Under the pieces are notes generated by a model. It was not told where the DNA came from and ran no database searches. It saw only the letters and a program-made list of their open reading frames with translations. Source: Actinomycetospora sp. NBRC 106378 (GTDB lineage: Bacteria; Actinomycetota; Actinomycetes; Mycobacteriales; Pseudonocardiaceae). From it: 64,000 bases of DNA. Position 1 is the first letter of the stretch. Each line of letters opens with the position of its first letter. Shown piece by piece: positions 41,601 through 50,850 of this stretch. A program made the translations under genes and the position numbers. The stretch spans positions 1 through 64,000 of the forward strand of contig NZ_BSTT01000019.1 in NCBI RefSeq assembly GCF_030269685.1. Reading direction: 5' to 3'.

Positions 41601-42288
41601 GGGGGGTGAGCGCGGTGGGCGCCTCGGCGGGGTCGGTGGCCTGCGGCACGACGGGGCGGCGCCACGGCGGCACGACGGCCCGGAAGCCGCCGGTGTTCGT
41701 CGAGCGAGACCAGGCGGGCGCCGCCGGGGGACCGGCGGGCAGGGGCCGCGACCGGTCGACCTGCGGGATCGGCGCCGAGGGCACCGTCGCGCCGGTGGCG
41801 AGCGCGTCGTCGAGGGACCCGCCGTCGTGACCGCGACCCCGCTCGACGGGCGCGGACGCGTGCCGCCCCGGGATCGGGATCGGCCCGGACGGCAGACCGG
41901 GGTTCACGGGCGCGTCCGGGGGTGGGGGCGGGCCGAGCTCGACGTCGCCGGAGGAACCCCACGGGCGACGGGTCGGTGAGGGCCGCTCGCGCGGGTCGTA
42001 CCGCGGCGGTAGGTCCTCCGCGGCGGCCGCGCCGTCCGAGCCGTAGTGACCCGAGCCGGCGTCGGGAGCCTCCGACCCACCCGGCGCCGACCCGTCGTCG
42101 GGACCCTCGGGGTCGGGCCGTCGACCGGTGACGATCGCCCTGAAGCGACCGCTCCACGGCTCGCTGCGCCGCGGTGGCGCGTCCTCCTCGGCGGACAGCC
42201 CGACCTGCTCGAACCCTCCGGTCCCGCTGTCGTCGTACTCGCCCTCGGACCGTCGTCCGGACGGCCACCATCTCCCCAGCACGCTCAC
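38683..42288 (-). CDS. glgE: Maltosyltransferase GlgE with ~510-residue disordered N-terminal extension
   Basis: 1201 residues from GTG 42288; typical GlgE has 660-700. The GlgE core begins near residue 511 ([10 protein letters not shown]) with its N-terminal sandwich, then the GH13 barrel: [13 protein letters not shown] (nucleophile Asp), FLAEAFTRP (acid/base Glu) and [17 protein letters not shown]. The extension is Pro/Ala/Asp/Ser-rich without a fold, but holds three related short motifs: [10 protein letters not shown] (about 23-31), [11 protein letters not shown] (45-54) and [11 protein letters not shown] (about 196-206), and a duplicated EAHTTQVPS segment (around 41005-41155). A start at ATG 41547 or later would give a shorter protein. 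GlgE adds maltosyl units from maltose-1-phosphate to alpha-1,4-glucan. It is divergent from glgP by 83 bp. Confidence 0.9.
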   Translation of the reverse strand: MSVLGRWWPSGRRSEGEYDDSGTGGFEQVGLSAEEDAPPRRSEPWSGRFRAIVTGRRPDPEGPDDGSAPGGSEAPDAGSGHYGSDGAAAAEDLPPRYDPRERPSPTRRPWGSSGDVELGPPPPPDAPVNPGLPSGPIPIPGRHASAPVERGRGHDGGSLDDALATGATVPSAPIPQVDRSRPLPAGPPAAPAWSRSTNTGGFRAVVPPWRRPVVPQATDPAEAPTALTPRPDAPSASKPAGSGRATDMSSSSADRPTTEHGASAPTAATPPTRPAPGGRSDDPIATPGRHARHDGALNGSDDPAASPASSLASDGSGRPARDVTSPADDLDLQRRGPADEPLDEPVTSLVTDGSGLASGAVGTDRDEPVTDAEWTPAEPEAHTTQVPSTSGLPDVTLADAAAPEPTAPHAEAHTTQVPSASDLPDATVANGAAPAVGNAADDREDTPAAEDPEVAAPTAAETSAAGPVEAPERTVAEAVAQVEPDPAPTPARTTGTADLAAERARLAQGRLGIDEVTPEVSGGRFPSKAVVGEVVPVTATVWREGHDAIAATLVWQRCADVDHADAEAVATAPVVGHERSVRMVSLGKDTDRAAASLVADAEGLWRFRVDAWSDPWATWRHAVEVKVAAGQGPGELANDLESGARLLERGAAQIEDRSSADEVAHQPAGEATTPLEMPPSFTFATRLREAAASLRDTDKPLVERLARALSEPVAQTMTERPVRELITRGADHHVLVERPRALDGTWYEFFPRSTGGWDADGRPVHGTFHTAQRELERAAAMGFDVVYLPPIHPIGTVNRKGPNNTLTPGPEDVGSPWAIGSADGGHDAVHPQLGTIDDFDAFVARAKELDLEVALDFALQCAPDHPWAATHPEWFTVRPDGTIAYAENPPKKYQDIYPVNFDTDPAGIYAESLRVVLYWLSHGVRVFRVDNPHTKPADFWSWLIAKVHEVDPGVVFLAEAFTRPARLFGLAKAGFSQSYTYFTWRTGRDELREFFEMHRDRIDEARPNCFVNTPDILHESLQTGGPGMFAIRATLAAMLAPSWGVYAGFELFEWQPVRSGSEEYLDSEKYQLRPRDFDRALAEGRSLQPWITRLNEIRRAHPAVRQLRTLRFHDTDNEALLAWSKTDPITGDTVLGVVNLNPFGAEEGTVHLDMAALGLDPFARFGAFDEVSGQVFDWGQANFVRLEPWRDVAHLVSVQKR

Positions 42289-42371
42289 GCCACGCAGGGT
42301 AGCCAGCGAATCGATCCAGCCGCGACGGGCGATGACGGCGCGTCGGAAGGGTTTGCCTAGGCTTCGACCCC

Positions 42372-44903
42372 GTGAGAGCACTGCGTCGTTTCTCCGTCCG
42401 CGCCCAGCTGCCGGCGGCGCTCGCGCCGCTGCAGGACCTCGCGACGAACCTGCGCTGGACCTGGCACGGTCCGACGCAGGACCTGTTCGCCGCGGTCGAC
42501 GAGACGGCCTGGCGCCGCGGCGGGGGTGACCCCGTCCGGCTGCTCGGCGAGGTCAGCCCCGGTCGGCTCGCCGCGCTCGCCGAGGACGACGCGTTCGTCG
42601 CCCGGGTCCGGGAGATCGCCGACGACCTGCGCTCCTACCTCTCCGAGCCGCGCTGGTACCAGGGGCGCCAGGACCTCCCGGCCGGGATCGGCTACTTCTC
42701 GATGGAGTTCGGCGTCTCCGAGGTGCTGCCGAACTACTCGGGCGGCCTCGGCATCCTCGCGGGCGACCACCTGAAGGCGGCCTCGGACCTCGGCGTGCCG
42801 CTGATCGCGGTGGGCCTGCTCTACCGCTCGGGGTACTTCCGGCAGTCGCTCTCGCTGGACGGCTGGCAGCAGGAGCAGTACCCGGCGCTCGACCCGCAGG
42901 GCCTGCCGCTGCACCTGCTCGCCGGAGCGGACGGGGCGCCGCTGCTGGTGCACGTCGCGATGCCCGAGGGCCGGGTGCTGCGCGCCCGCGTCTGGGTCGC
43001 CTCCGTCGGCCGCGTGCCGCTGCTGCTGCTCGACGCCGACATCGAGGACAACGACGCCGACCTGCGCCAGATCACCGACCGGCTCTACGGCGGCGACGCC
43101 GAGCACCGCATCCGCCAGGAGATCCTCGTCGGGGTCGGCGGCGTCCGGGCGGTCCGCGCCTACTGCGGCGTGACCGGCCACCCGGCCCCCGAGGTGTTCC
43201 ACACCAACGAGGGCCACGCCGGCTTCCTCGGGCTCGAGCGCATGCGCGAACTGGTCACGACGGCGGGTCTCGACATCGACCAGGCCCTCGCCGCGGTCCG
43301 GGCGGGCACCGTGTTCACCACGCACACCCCCGTGCCCGCCGGCATCGACCGCTTCCCGATCGGGCTGGTGGAGCACTACTTCTCCGCCGACCTGCTGCCG
43401 GGCATCGGGGTCGACCGGGTGCTCGCGCTGGGCCGTGAGCCCGACTCCGACATGTTCAACATGGCGCACATGGGCCTGCGTCTGGCCCAGCGCTCCAACG
43501 GCGTCTCGCAGCTGCACGGCGAGGTCTCGCGCGGGATGTTCTCGTCGCTGTGGGGCGGGTTCGACGCCCCGGAGGTGCCGATCGGCTCCGTGACCAACGG
43601 CGTGCACGGCCCCACCTGGACCGCCCGCGAGATGGTCGGCCTGACGGCGGGCGCCGCGGCGGCCGGGGCCGGCCCCGAGCTGTTCGGCGTGTCCGACTCC
43701 CTGCTCTGGGAGGTCCGCGGGCAGCTGCGGGCGCGCCTGGTGCAGGAGGTCCGCCGCCGGGTGAAGGCGTCCTGGCTCGACCGCGGCGCCTCCGAGCCGG
43801 AGCTGGGCTGGACCGAGCGGGTCTTCGACCCGAACGTGCTCACCATCGGCTTCGCCCGCCGCGTGCCGACCTACAAGCGGCTCACCCTCATGCTCCGCGA
43901 CGCCGAGCGGCTGCGCTCGATGCTGCTCGACCCCGAGCGGCCGGTGCAGCTGGTCATCGCCGGCAAGTCGCACCCCGCCGACGAGTCCGGCAAGGCGCTC
44001 ATCCAGCAGATGGTCCGGTTCGCCGACGACCCGGCCGTCCGCCACCGCATCGTGTTCCTCCCGGACTACGACATGTCGATGGCCCGCTACCTCTACTGGG
44101 GCTGCGACGTCTGGCTGAACAACCCGCTGCGCCCGCTCGAGGCGTGCGGCACGTCCGGCATGAAGTCGGCCCTCAACGGCGGGCTCAACCTGTCGGTCCG
44201 CGACGGCTGGTGGGACGAGCTCTACGACGGCCGCAACGGCTGGTCGATCCCCACCGCCGACGGCGTCGACGACCCCGACCGCCGCGACGACATCGAGGCC
44301 ACCGCCCTCTACGACCTCATGTCCACCCAGGTCGCGCCGCTGTTCTACGACCGCGGCGCCGACGGGGTGCCCGACCGCTGGACCGCGCTGGTGCGCCACA
44401 CGCTCGCCACCCTCTCGCCGAAGGTGCAGGCCACCCGGATGGTCACCGACTACGTGACCGACTGGTACGCGCCGGCCGCGCGCGCGGCCCGTCGCGTCAA
44501 CGCCTCCGGGTACGCGGGCGCCAAGGAGCTCGCCGACTTCCGGGCCCGTCTCGACGCCGCCTGGCCGTCGGTGCGGGTCGCCGAGGTCGACGCCTCGGGC
44601 GCGGCCGACACCCCGGTGCTCGGCGCGCCCATGACGGTGCGCGCCTCCGTGGAGCTCGGCGGGCTGTCGACCTCCGACGTGCTCGTGCAGGCCGTCGTCG
44701 GGCGCGCCGACGACCACGACGAGCTGTCGGCGTCGGTCGTCGAGCCGATGGTCCCGGTCGGCGCGGGTGACGGCACGCAGACCTTCGAGGCGACCGTGCC
44801 CCTCCCGCACGCGGGCGTCCTCGGCTACACGGTCCGCGTCCTCCCGGCCAACGAGCTGCTCGCCTCGCCCGTGGAGCTGGGCAAGGTCGTCCTCCCGGTG
44901 TAG
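42372..44903 (+). CDS. glgP: Alpha-glucan phosphorylase
   Basis: 843 residues from GTG 42372. It begins with the DUF3417 domain of actinobacterial GlgP ([20 protein letters not shown]). The GT35 motifs follow: [47 protein letters not shown] and the pyridoxal-phosphate lysine in [20 protein letters not shown]. It releases glucose-1-phosphate from the non-reducing ends of glucan. Its divergence from glgE places synthesis and breakdown around one promoter region. Confidence 0.95.
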   Translation: MRALRRFSVRAQLPAALAPLQDLATNLRWTWHGPTQDLFAAVDETAWRRGGGDPVRLLGEVSPGRLAALAEDDAFVARVREIADDLRSYLSEPRWYQGRQDLPAGIGYFSMEFGVSEVLPNYSGGLGILAGDHLKAASDLGVPLIAVGLLYRSGYFRQSLSLDGWQQEQYPALDPQGLPLHLLAGADGAPLLVHVAMPEGRVLRARVWVASVGRVPLLLLDADIEDNDADLRQITDRLYGGDAEHRIRQEILVGVGGVRAVRAYCGVTGHPAPEVFHTNEGHAGFLGLERMRELVTTAGLDIDQALAAVRAGTVFTTHTPVPAGIDRFPIGLVEHYFSADLLPGIGVDRVLALGREPDSDMFNMAHMGLRLAQRSNGVSQLHGEVSRGMFSSLWGGFDAPEVPIGSVTNGVHGPTWTAREMVGLTAGAAAAGAGPELFGVSDSLLWEVRGQLRARLVQEVRRRVKASWLDRGASEPELGWTERVFDPNVLTIGFARRVPTYKRLTLMLRDAERLRSMLLDPERPVQLVIAGKSHPADESGKALIQQMVRFADDPAVRHRIVFLPDYDMSMARYLYWGCDVWLNNPLRPLEACGTSGMKSALNGGLNLSVRDGWWDELYDGRNGWSIPTADGVDDPDRRDDIEATALYDLMSTQVAPLFYDRGADGVPDRWTALVRHTLATLSPKVQATRMVTDYVTDWYAPAARAARRVNASGYAGAKELADFRARLDAAWPSVRVAEVDASGAADTPVLGAPMTVRASVELGGLSTSDVLVQAVVGRADDHDELSASVVEPMVPVGAGDGTQTFEATVPLPHAGVLGYTVRVLPANELLASPVELGKVVLPV

Positions 44904-44909
44904 GGCCCT

Positions 44910-44949
44910 TCCCGACGACGGGTCCCGGCCCGCCGGGGCCCGTCGTCGG
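44910..44949. terminator. Inverted pair of the dispersed 15-mer after glgP
   Basis: TCCCGACGACGGG and CCCGTCGTCGGGA face one another across a 14-base GC-rich spacer, seven bases after the glgP stop. Single copies of the same 15-mer occur elsewhere without a partner. Confidence 0.72.
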
Positions 44950-44961
44950 GACAGGACGTCG

Positions 44962-45009
44962 ACTTCAGTGGCACGCGGGTGCGTCAGGTCGACCCGATGC
45001 CACTGAAGT
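44962..45009. repeat. Hairpin repeat family 5, copy 1 (3' side of the AbiEi/DUF559 gene)
   Basis: ACTTCAGTGGCA (44962-44973) and TGCCACTGAAGT (44998-45009) are exact complements around a 24-base loop. The element ends immediately at the stop codon of the minus-strand gene. A homologous copy starts at 45986. Confidence 0.85.
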
Positions 45010-45930
45010 TCATCGGTGTGCCCGCTCCGCGAGTGCCTCGCGCACCGTGCGGGCGAACTCGTCGGGGTGCTCCTTGAGCTCGTGCCAGTTCGTGCGGATC
45101 ACCACCCAGCCGGCCAGCACGAGGGCGTTCTGTCGGGCGCTGTCGTGCAGGAACGCGCGGAGATCCCGGTGATAGGCCCAGCCGTCGATCTCGACGAGGA
45201 CCCGCTGCTGCACGAAGGCGAGATCGAGCAGCGCGGGGCCGTGGCGGGGGAGGACCACCCTGACGTCGGCCTCCCACCCCACGATCCCGGCGCCACGCAG
45301 GACCCGGTGCGCGATCCGTTCGGCCTCCGAGCGTGCTCCACCGGCAGCGAGGGCGAGGAGCGTCGCGCCGAGCACGGCGCCGTACCGCCCGCGGGACCGG
45401 CGGTGGGTCTCGGTCAGCGCGTCCAGGGCGACCGTCCCCTTCTGCAACACCCGGTCCATGAGCTTCGCCCCCGCGATCAGGCCGAGCGCGGCGACCGCGG
45501 CGAGCACGGTCGCGGCCTTCTTGGTGACGGGGAGCCCGTCGACGACGACGCGGTCGCGCGCGGGCACCGTCCGCCGCGTCACTGTCACTCCCGGCCGCGG
45601 ACGTGGCTGGCTCCGCTGCGGCACCGCGATCTCCACCTCGGCGGGAGCGAGGTCGGTCATCTGCCACCAGAAGGCGGCCGATCCGCCGACGAGCGTCGCG
45701 TCGGCGCCGATCGAGAGCATGGCGACCCGGATGCGGGAGCGGGCCGTCACCGGTTGGTCGGTCGACCGGAGCACGCCGTGCGCCGGTCGCTCCCACTCCC
45801 CGGATCGGACCTTCGCGGCGATCACCGCCTTCGAGTAGCCGGCCTCCTTCGCCTGCACCACCGTGGCCACGCCGTCCTGCTTCCGCATCTGCGCGTGGAG
45901 CCCGGCGGCGTCGATCTGCTTCGCCTTCAC
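45010..45930 (-). CDS. AbiEi-antitoxin-domain / DUF559 endonuclease-like protein
   Basis: 306 residues from ATG 45930. The N-terminal winged-helix (GVATVVQAKEAGYSKAVIAA) is the type IV antitoxin AbiEi-type domain. Residues about 35-180 resemble the transcriptional-regulator-like middle part, and the C-terminus has the DUF559 (very-short-patch-repair-like) nuclease pattern VLVEIDGWAYHRD and VVIRTNWHELKE. Such proteins are very common in actinobacteria and of unknown function; an adjacent AbiEii toxin gene is not present. Homologous hairpins lie on both sides of the gene, which splits the glgP-glgX neighbourhood. Confidence 0.8.
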   Translation of the reverse strand: MKAKQIDAAGLHAQMRKQDGVATVVQAKEAGYSKAVIAAKVRSGEWERPAHGVLRSTDQPVTARSRIRVAMLSIGADATLVGGSAAFWWQMTDLAPAEVEIAVPQRSQPRPRPGVTVTRRTVPARDRVVVDGLPVTKKAATVLAAVAALGLIAGAKLMDRVLQKGTVALDALTETHRRSRGRYGAVLGATLLALAAGGARSEAERIAHRVLRGAGIVGWEADVRVVLPRHGPALLDLAFVQQRVLVEIDGWAYHRDLRAFLHDSARQNALVLAGWVVIRTNWHELKEHPDEFARTVREALAERAHR

Positions 45931-45985
45931 ACCCGCTCGGACGCACCGGGAAGCGCATCGGCTCCCACTTTCCGCGCGGGCTCGA

Positions 45986-46031
45986 ACTTCAGTGGCACGC
46001 GGTGAGGCAGACGCGCCGCTTCGCCACTGAA
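45986..46031. repeat. Hairpin repeat family 5, copy 2 (5' side of the AbiEi/DUF559 gene)
   Basis: ACTTCAGTGGCACGCGG matches copy 1 over 17 bases, and GCCACTGAA at 46023-46031 closes the hairpin. Same orientation as the copy at 44962. The rest of 45931-46099 has no gene. Confidence 0.82.
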
Positions 46032-46099
46032 ATCGAGTCGACCCCGCTTCCGAAGAGAGGGGACCGAATGAGAAGGCCTGGTGGACGCGGGGCGCCGGC

Positions 46100-48157
46100 T
46101 CAGACCGACCGGAACACCAGGAACGAGTGCGGCGGGACGGTCACGGACGAACCGGCAGGGACCGGTTCCACCGAGGTCGGCACCCCGTCCGGCGTGCCGG
46201 AGGTCAGCGCGGGCACGAACGACGTGTCGCCCAGCCATGCCGGCAGCTCCACGTCGACGTCGCCGGCCCCGGAGTGCAGCACGAGCAGCACCGAGGACGA
46301 CGAGCGGACGCGGACGACGAGCGTCTCCTTGTGGTGGCCCCAGTCCTCGGCGCCGAGCTCGCGGGCGGTCTCGGAGAGCCAGACGATGTCCGGCACCTCC
46401 CCGGACGGCAGGTCGGAGTGGCCGTAGAAGAAGTCGTCGCGGCGCAGCTCCGGCACCGACCGGCGCAGCGCGAGCACCCGGCCGACGAAGGCCGCCAGCG
46501 CGGGGTCGGCGTCCGACCACGACCGCCACGACGTCTCGTCGTCCAGGCAGTAGGCGTTGTTGTTGCCGTGCTGGGTGTGGCCGAGCTCGTCACCGCCGAG
46601 CAGCATCGGGGTGCCGGCCGAGAGGCCGAGGGTGGCCAGCAGGTTCCGGGTCTGCCGGTCCCGCAGCGCCACCACCGCGGGGTCGTCGGACGGACCCTCC
46701 ACCCCGCCGTTCCAGGAGCGGTTGTCGTCGGTGCCGTCGCGGTTGTCCTCGCCGTTGGCCTCGTTGTGCTTGTGGTCGTAGGAGACGAGGTCGCGCAGGG
46801 TGAACCCGTCGTGGGCGGTCACGAAGTTGACCGAGGCCCACGGGCCCCGCCGCGGCCAGTAGATGTCCGACGAGCCGGCGAGGCGCGTGACGATCTCCGA
46901 CACCGCACCGTGGCGGCGCCAGAAGTCGCGCACGCCGTCGCGGTAGCGGCCGTTCCACTCCGCCCAGACCGCGCCGAACCCGCCGACCTGGTAGCCCTCG
47001 CCCGTCGCGTCCCAGGGCTCGGCGATCAGCTTCACCTGCGACAACACGGGGTCGGCGGCCAGCGCCTCCAACAGCGGCGCGTCTCGCGAGAAGCCCGAGC
47101 CCCCCGGTCGGCCGAGCGTCGACGCCAGGTCGAACCGGAATCCGTCCACGCCCATCTCGGTCACCCAGTACCGCAGGCAGTCCAGCACCAGCGCCTCGAC
47201 CAGCGGGGACCCGGCGTCGAACGTGTTGCCGCAGCCGGTGAAGTCGATGTCCCGCCCGTCCGGCCCGATCTGGTACCACGACGGCGCGTCCAGCCCGCGC
47301 CACGACAGCGACGGGCCGCCCACTCCGCCCTCGCAGGAGTGGTTGAACACCACGTCGAGGACGAGTTCGAGGCCGGCCGCGTGCAGCGCGTCGACCATCG
47401 CCCGGAACTCGGCGACCTCCTGGCCCCGCACGGCGGCGTAGCGCGGCTCCGGGGCGAGGTAGGCCAGCGTCGAGTAGCCCCAGTGGTTGCGGGCGCCGCG
47501 GACCATCAGCGACGGCTCCGGGGCGTTCGCGAACACCGGCAGCAGCTCCACCGTCGTCACTCCGAGCCGCGTCAGGTGCTCGATCACCGCGGGGTGCGCC
47601 ACCCCGGCGAACGTCCCGCGCAGCTCCTCGGGCACCTCCGGGTGCCGCATCGTGAGGTCGCGGACGTGGGTCTCGTAGATCACCGTGTCCCGCCACGGGA
47701 TCCGCGGCCGCTCCTTCCCGACGACGGACGCGGCCTCCGGGACCAGCGCGTAGGGCACGTGGCCGGCCGAGTCGACGGCGGAGACGCCGTCGAAGGGGTC
47801 GTCGTCGACGTGCGCGAGCGCGGCCGCCAGCGAGGTGAAGGACCCGTCCACCCGGCGGGCCCACGGGTCCACCAGCAGCTTCGCGGGGTTGGTCCGCACC
47901 CCGGTGCCCGGCGACCAGGGGCCGTGCACCCGCAGGCCGTACCCGGTGCCGGGCGCGACGTCGGGGACCTGCCCGCGCCACCAGCCCTCGCCGTCGGGAA
48001 CGAGCTCCACCCGCCGTCCGGAGGACCAGCTGCCCTCCAACAGGCACACCTCGACCGCCTCCGCCGTCGTGGTGGCGGGCACGGCGACCGACAGGGCGCC
48101 GTCCTCGCCGAGCCGGACGCCCCGGAGTGCGGTGCCGGTGTGGCTGGTGGTGCGCAT
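46100..48157 (-). CDS. glgX: Glycogen debranching enzyme
   Basis: 685 residues from ATG 48157. CBM48 (about 1-120) is followed by the GH13 barrel: DVVFNHSCEGG, DGFRFDLASTLGRPG (nucleophile Asp), LIAEPWDATGEGYQVG (acid/base Glu) and NFVTAHDGFTLRDLVSYDHK with the GlgX-specific HNEANGEDNRDG. It hydrolyses alpha-1,6 branches in limit dextrins produced by GlgP. It is the last glg gene of the block and is divergent from an ABC ATPase gene (73-bp gap). Confidence 0.95.
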   Translation of the reverse strand: MRTTSHTGTALRGVRLGEDGALSVAVPATTTAEAVEVCLLEGSWSSGRRVELVPDGEGWWRGQVPDVAPGTGYGLRVHGPWSPGTGVRTNPAKLLVDPWARRVDGSFTSLAAALAHVDDDPFDGVSAVDSAGHVPYALVPEAASVVGKERPRIPWRDTVIYETHVRDLTMRHPEVPEELRGTFAGVAHPAVIEHLTRLGVTTVELLPVFANAPEPSLMVRGARNHWGYSTLAYLAPEPRYAAVRGQEVAEFRAMVDALHAAGLELVLDVVFNHSCEGGVGGPSLSWRGLDAPSWYQIGPDGRDIDFTGCGNTFDAGSPLVEALVLDCLRYWVTEMGVDGFRFDLASTLGRPGGSGFSRDAPLLEALAADPVLSQVKLIAEPWDATGEGYQVGGFGAVWAEWNGRYRDGVRDFWRRHGAVSEIVTRLAGSSDIYWPRRGPWASVNFVTAHDGFTLRDLVSYDHKHNEANGEDNRDGTDDNRSWNGGVEGPSDDPAVVALRDRQTRNLLATLGLSAGTPMLLGGDELGHTQHGNNNAYCLDDETSWRSWSDADPALAAFVGRVLALRRSVPELRRDDFFYGHSDLPSGEVPDIVWLSETARELGAEDWGHHKETLVVRVRSSSSVLLVLHSGAGDVDVELPAWLGDTSFVPALTSGTPDGVPTSVEPVPAGSSVTVPPHSFLVFRSV

Positions 48158-48230
48158 GACGGGTCATCGTGCCGGATCCGACCCGTCCCCTCCCACGATC
48201 GTCGCGATCGGATCGGAGAGGATGGCCACT

Positions 48231-49055
48231 GTGAGCGCTGACCCCAGTCTGTCGGTCGACGACCGTCCGCACGCCGACGAGATCGTGCGCATGCGCGAGG
48301 TCACGGTGCGCCGAGGCGGCAACACGCTGGTCGGCGGCATCGACTGGACCGTGGAGCTCGACGAGCGGTGGGTCGTGATCGGCCCGAACGGCGCCGGGAA
48401 GACCACGCTGCTGCGCCTGGCCGCGGCCGAGCTGCACCCGACGACGGGTCGGGTCGACCTGCTCGGGGAGCGCATGGGCCGGGTCAATGTCTTCGAGCTG
48501 CGGGAGCGGATCGGGCTCGCGTCCGCGGCCCTCGGCGGTCGGGTGCCCGGCGACGAGCGGGTGCTCGACGTGGTGCGCTCGGCCGGCTACGGCGTGCTCG
48601 GCACGTGGCGGGAGTCCTACGACGCGGTCGACGACGGGCGCGCGGAGGCGATGCTCGAGGTGCTCGGCGCGCTGCCGCTGTCCGACCGCGCGTTCGGCAC
48701 CCTGTCCTCGGGGGAGCGCCAGCGGACCCTGCTCGCGCGGGCACTCATGACCGACCCGGAGCTGCTGCTGCTCGACGAGCCCGCCTCCGGGCTCGACCTC
48801 GGCGGCCGGGAGGACCTGGTCGCGGGCCTCACCGCGCTCGCCGCCGACCCGGACGGCCCGACGATGGTGATGGTCACCCACCACGTGGAGGAGATCCCGC
48901 CGGGCTTCACGCACGGGATGCTGCTGCGCGAGGGTGGGATCGTCGCGCAGGGCCTGCTCGACGACGTGATGACCTCGGAGAACCTGTCGGCCGCCTTCGA
49001 CCAGCCGCTCGAGCTGCTGAGCCGTCGCGGCCGCTTCACCGCGTACCGGCGCTAG
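48231..49055 (+). CDS. ABC transporter ATP-binding protein
   Basis: 274 residues from GTG 48231, with GGAGAGG nine bases upstream; ATG 48222 is an alternative but sits too close to that site. Walker A is GPNGAGKTTLL, Q-loop in RIGLASAALGG, signature LSSGERQRTLLARALM, Walker B LLLLDEPASGLD and switch His in VMVTHHVEEI. The sequence type resembles the single-domain molybdate/ModF-like ATPases. No permease or binding protein is encoded nearby. The downstream enoyl-CoA hydratase starts 32 bp later. Confidence 0.88.
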   Translation: MSADPSLSVDDRPHADEIVRMREVTVRRGGNTLVGGIDWTVELDERWVVIGPNGAGKTTLLRLAAAELHPTTGRVDLLGERMGRVNVFELRERIGLASAALGGRVPGDERVLDVVRSAGYGVLGTWRESYDAVDDGRAEAMLEVLGALPLSDRAFGTLSSGERQRTLLARALMTDPELLLLDEPASGLDLGGREDLVAGLTALAADPDGPTMVMVTHHVEEIPPGFTHGMLLREGGIVAQGLLDDVMTSENLSAAFDQPLELLSRRGRFTAYRR

Positions 49056-49087
49056 GGTCGCCGCGACCAACCCTCAAAGGAGCAGCT

Positions 49088-49867
49088 GTGACGGAGTTCG
49101 TGCGCCTCGAGGTCGAGGGCGGCATCGGCACCATCCGCCTGGACCGTCCGCCGATGAACGCGGTGAACCGTCAGGTCAACATCGAGCTGGCCACCACGGC
49201 CAAGGAGGCGGCCGACCGCGACGACGTACGCGCGGTCGTCGTCTACGGCGGGGAGAAGACCCTCGCGGCCGGGGCCGACGTCAAGGAGATGGCCGACCTC
49301 ACCTACGCCCAGATGGCTGCGCGGTCCCGCGAGCTCTCGCACGGCTTCGGTGCGGTCTCGGAGATCCCGAAGCCGACGGTGTGCGCGCTGACCGGCTACG
49401 CGCTCGGCGGCGGGTTCGAGATCGCCCTGTCCTGCGACCGCCGGATCGCCGGCGACAACGCGACGGTCGGCCTCCCCGAGATCCTGCTCGGCATCATCCC
49501 GGGCGGCGGTGGCACGCAGCGCCTCGCCCGCCTGATCGGGCCGGCCAAGGCCAAGGACCTGATCTTCTCCGGCCGCTTCGTCAAGATGCCCGAGGCGCTG
49601 GAGCTGGGGATCGTCGACGAGGTCGTCGCGCCGGACGAGGTCTACACCCGGGCCCGCGCCTGGGCCGAGCAGTTCGCCAACGGCCCGACCCGCGCGCTCG
49701 CCGCCGCCAAGAACGCGATCGACCGCGGCCTCGGCATGGACCTGCGCGACGGCCTGGACTTCGAGTCCGAGGTGTTCGCCGCGCTGTTCGGCACCGAGGA
49801 CCAGGTCATCGGCATGCGCAGCTTCGTCGAGAACGGGCCCGGCAAGGCCCAGTTCCTGGGCCGGTGA
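49088..49867 (+). CDS. Enoyl-CoA hydratase/isomerase
   Basis: 259 residues from GTG 49088, preceded by AAAGGAG. Crotonase fold with oxyanion-hole regions EKTLAAGADVKEM and VCALTGYALGGGFEIALSCD, then VGLPEILLGIIPGGGGTQRL, which holds the catalytic Glu (LPEI) and the GGGGTQ motif. It hydrates trans-2-enoyl-CoA. Its stop overlaps the next gene's start as GTGA, suggesting an operon with the two methyltransferases, whose link to beta-oxidation is unclear. Confidence 0.93.
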   Translation: MTEFVRLEVEGGIGTIRLDRPPMNAVNRQVNIELATTAKEAADRDDVRAVVVYGGEKTLAAGADVKEMADLTYAQMAARSRELSHGFGAVSEIPKPTVCALTGYALGGGFEIALSCDRRIAGDNATVGLPEILLGIIPGGGGTQRLARLIGPAKAKDLIFSGRFVKMPEALELGIVDEVVAPDEVYTRARAWAEQFANGPTRALAAAKNAIDRGLGMDLRDGLDFESEVFAALFGTEDQVIGMRSFVENGPGKAQFLGR

Positions 49868-50850
49868 GCGTGGCTGCCTCGAACGGTCCAGCTCCGCTGC
49901 GCTCCGTGTCCCCCACCCAGGCGGAGGTCGACGCGGCCTTCGACGACCCCAAGCTCGCCAACGTCCTCTACCACGACTGGGAGGCGGGGACGTACGACGA
50001 GAAGTGGTCGATCTCGTACGACGAGCGCTGCATCTCGTTCGCCCTCGGGCGCTTCCGGGCCGTCGCCGGGGACGTCGGGCCCTTCGAGCACGCCCTCGAG
50101 ATCGGGTCGGGCACCGGGTTCTTCCTGCTCAACCTCATGCAGGGCGGCGTCGCGAAGAAGGGGACGGTCACCGACCTGTCCCCGGGCATGGTCGAGGTGG
50201 CCGTGCGCAACGCCGAGGGTCTCGGGCTCGACGTGGACGGCAAGGTCGCCGACGCCGAGACGATCCCGATGCCGGACGCGTCGGTCGACCTCGTCGTCGG
50301 GCACGCGGTGCTGCACCACATCCCCGACCTCGACCGGGCGATCCGCGAGATCCTCCGCGTCCTCAAGCCGGGCGGGCGGTTCGTGTTCGCGGGGGAGCCG
50401 ACGCGGATCGGCGACCTCTACGCCCGCAAGCTCGGCCAGGCCACGTGGTGGGCGACGACGAACCTGACGAAGCTCGGCCCGCTGCGGGGCTGGCGGCGGC
50501 CGCAGGCGGAGCTCGACGAGTCGTCGCGCGCGGCGGCGCTGGAGGCCGTCGTCGACCAGCACGTGTTCGACCCGGAGCGGCTGGAGCGGTTCGCGCTCGG
50601 CGCCGGGGCGGTCGACGTGCGGTGCGTGACCGAGGAGTTCGCGGCCGCGCTGTTCGGCTGGCCGGTGCGGACCTTCGAGGCCGCCGTGCCGCCGGAGAAG
50701 CTCGGGTTCCCGTGGGCGATGTTCGCCTACCGGTCCTGGCAGCGGCTCTCGTGGCTCGACGAGCACGTCCTCTCGCGGGTCGTCCCGCGCGGGCTGTTCT
50801 ACAACGCGCTGGTCACCGGGGTGAAGCCGGCGGGTCCGGTCGAGCTGTAG
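49864..50850 (+). CDS. SAM-dependent methyltransferase
   Basis: 328 residues from GTG 49864, overlapping the hydratase stop (GTGA). The Rossmann motifs are ALEIGSGTGFFLLNL (motif I), TDLSPGMVEVAVRNAEGLGL and GHAVLHHIPDLDRAIREILR. The C-terminal 150 residues hold a helical region. The first residues (APLRSVSPTQ) are encoded by a degenerate family 4 repeat (49886-49913), so the true N-terminus is uncertain. Substrate unknown. Confidence 0.86.
   Translation: MSVAASNGPAPLRSVSPTQAEVDAAFDDPKLANVLYHDWEAGTYDEKWSISYDERCISFALGRFRAVAGDVGPFEHALEIGSGTGFFLLNLMQGGVAKKGTVTDLSPGMVEVAVRNAEGLGLDVDGKVADAETIPMPDASVDLVVGHAVLHHIPDLDRAIREILRVLKPGGRFVFAGEPTRIGDLYARKLGQATWWATTNLTKLGPLRGWRRPQAELDESSRAAALEAVVDQHVFDPERLERFALGAGAVDVRCVTEEFAAALFGWPVRTFEAAVPPEKLGFPWAMFAYRSWQRLSWLDEHVLSRVVPRGLFYNALVTGVKPAGPVEL
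49886..49913 (+). repeat. Dispersed 28-bp repeat, family 4 copy 4
   Basis: GTCCAGCTCCGCTGCGCTCC then GTGTCCCC: a degenerate copy with a few mismatches to the 8209 copy, encoding residues 8-16 of the methyltransferase. Confidence 0.65.

Noticed and set aside
38707..41979. Plus-strand frame of 1090 residues opposite glgE
   Set aside because: Antisense to GlgE catalytic motifs. Its composition (Arg, Val, Gly, Asp) is typical of shadow frames, and there is no domain signature.
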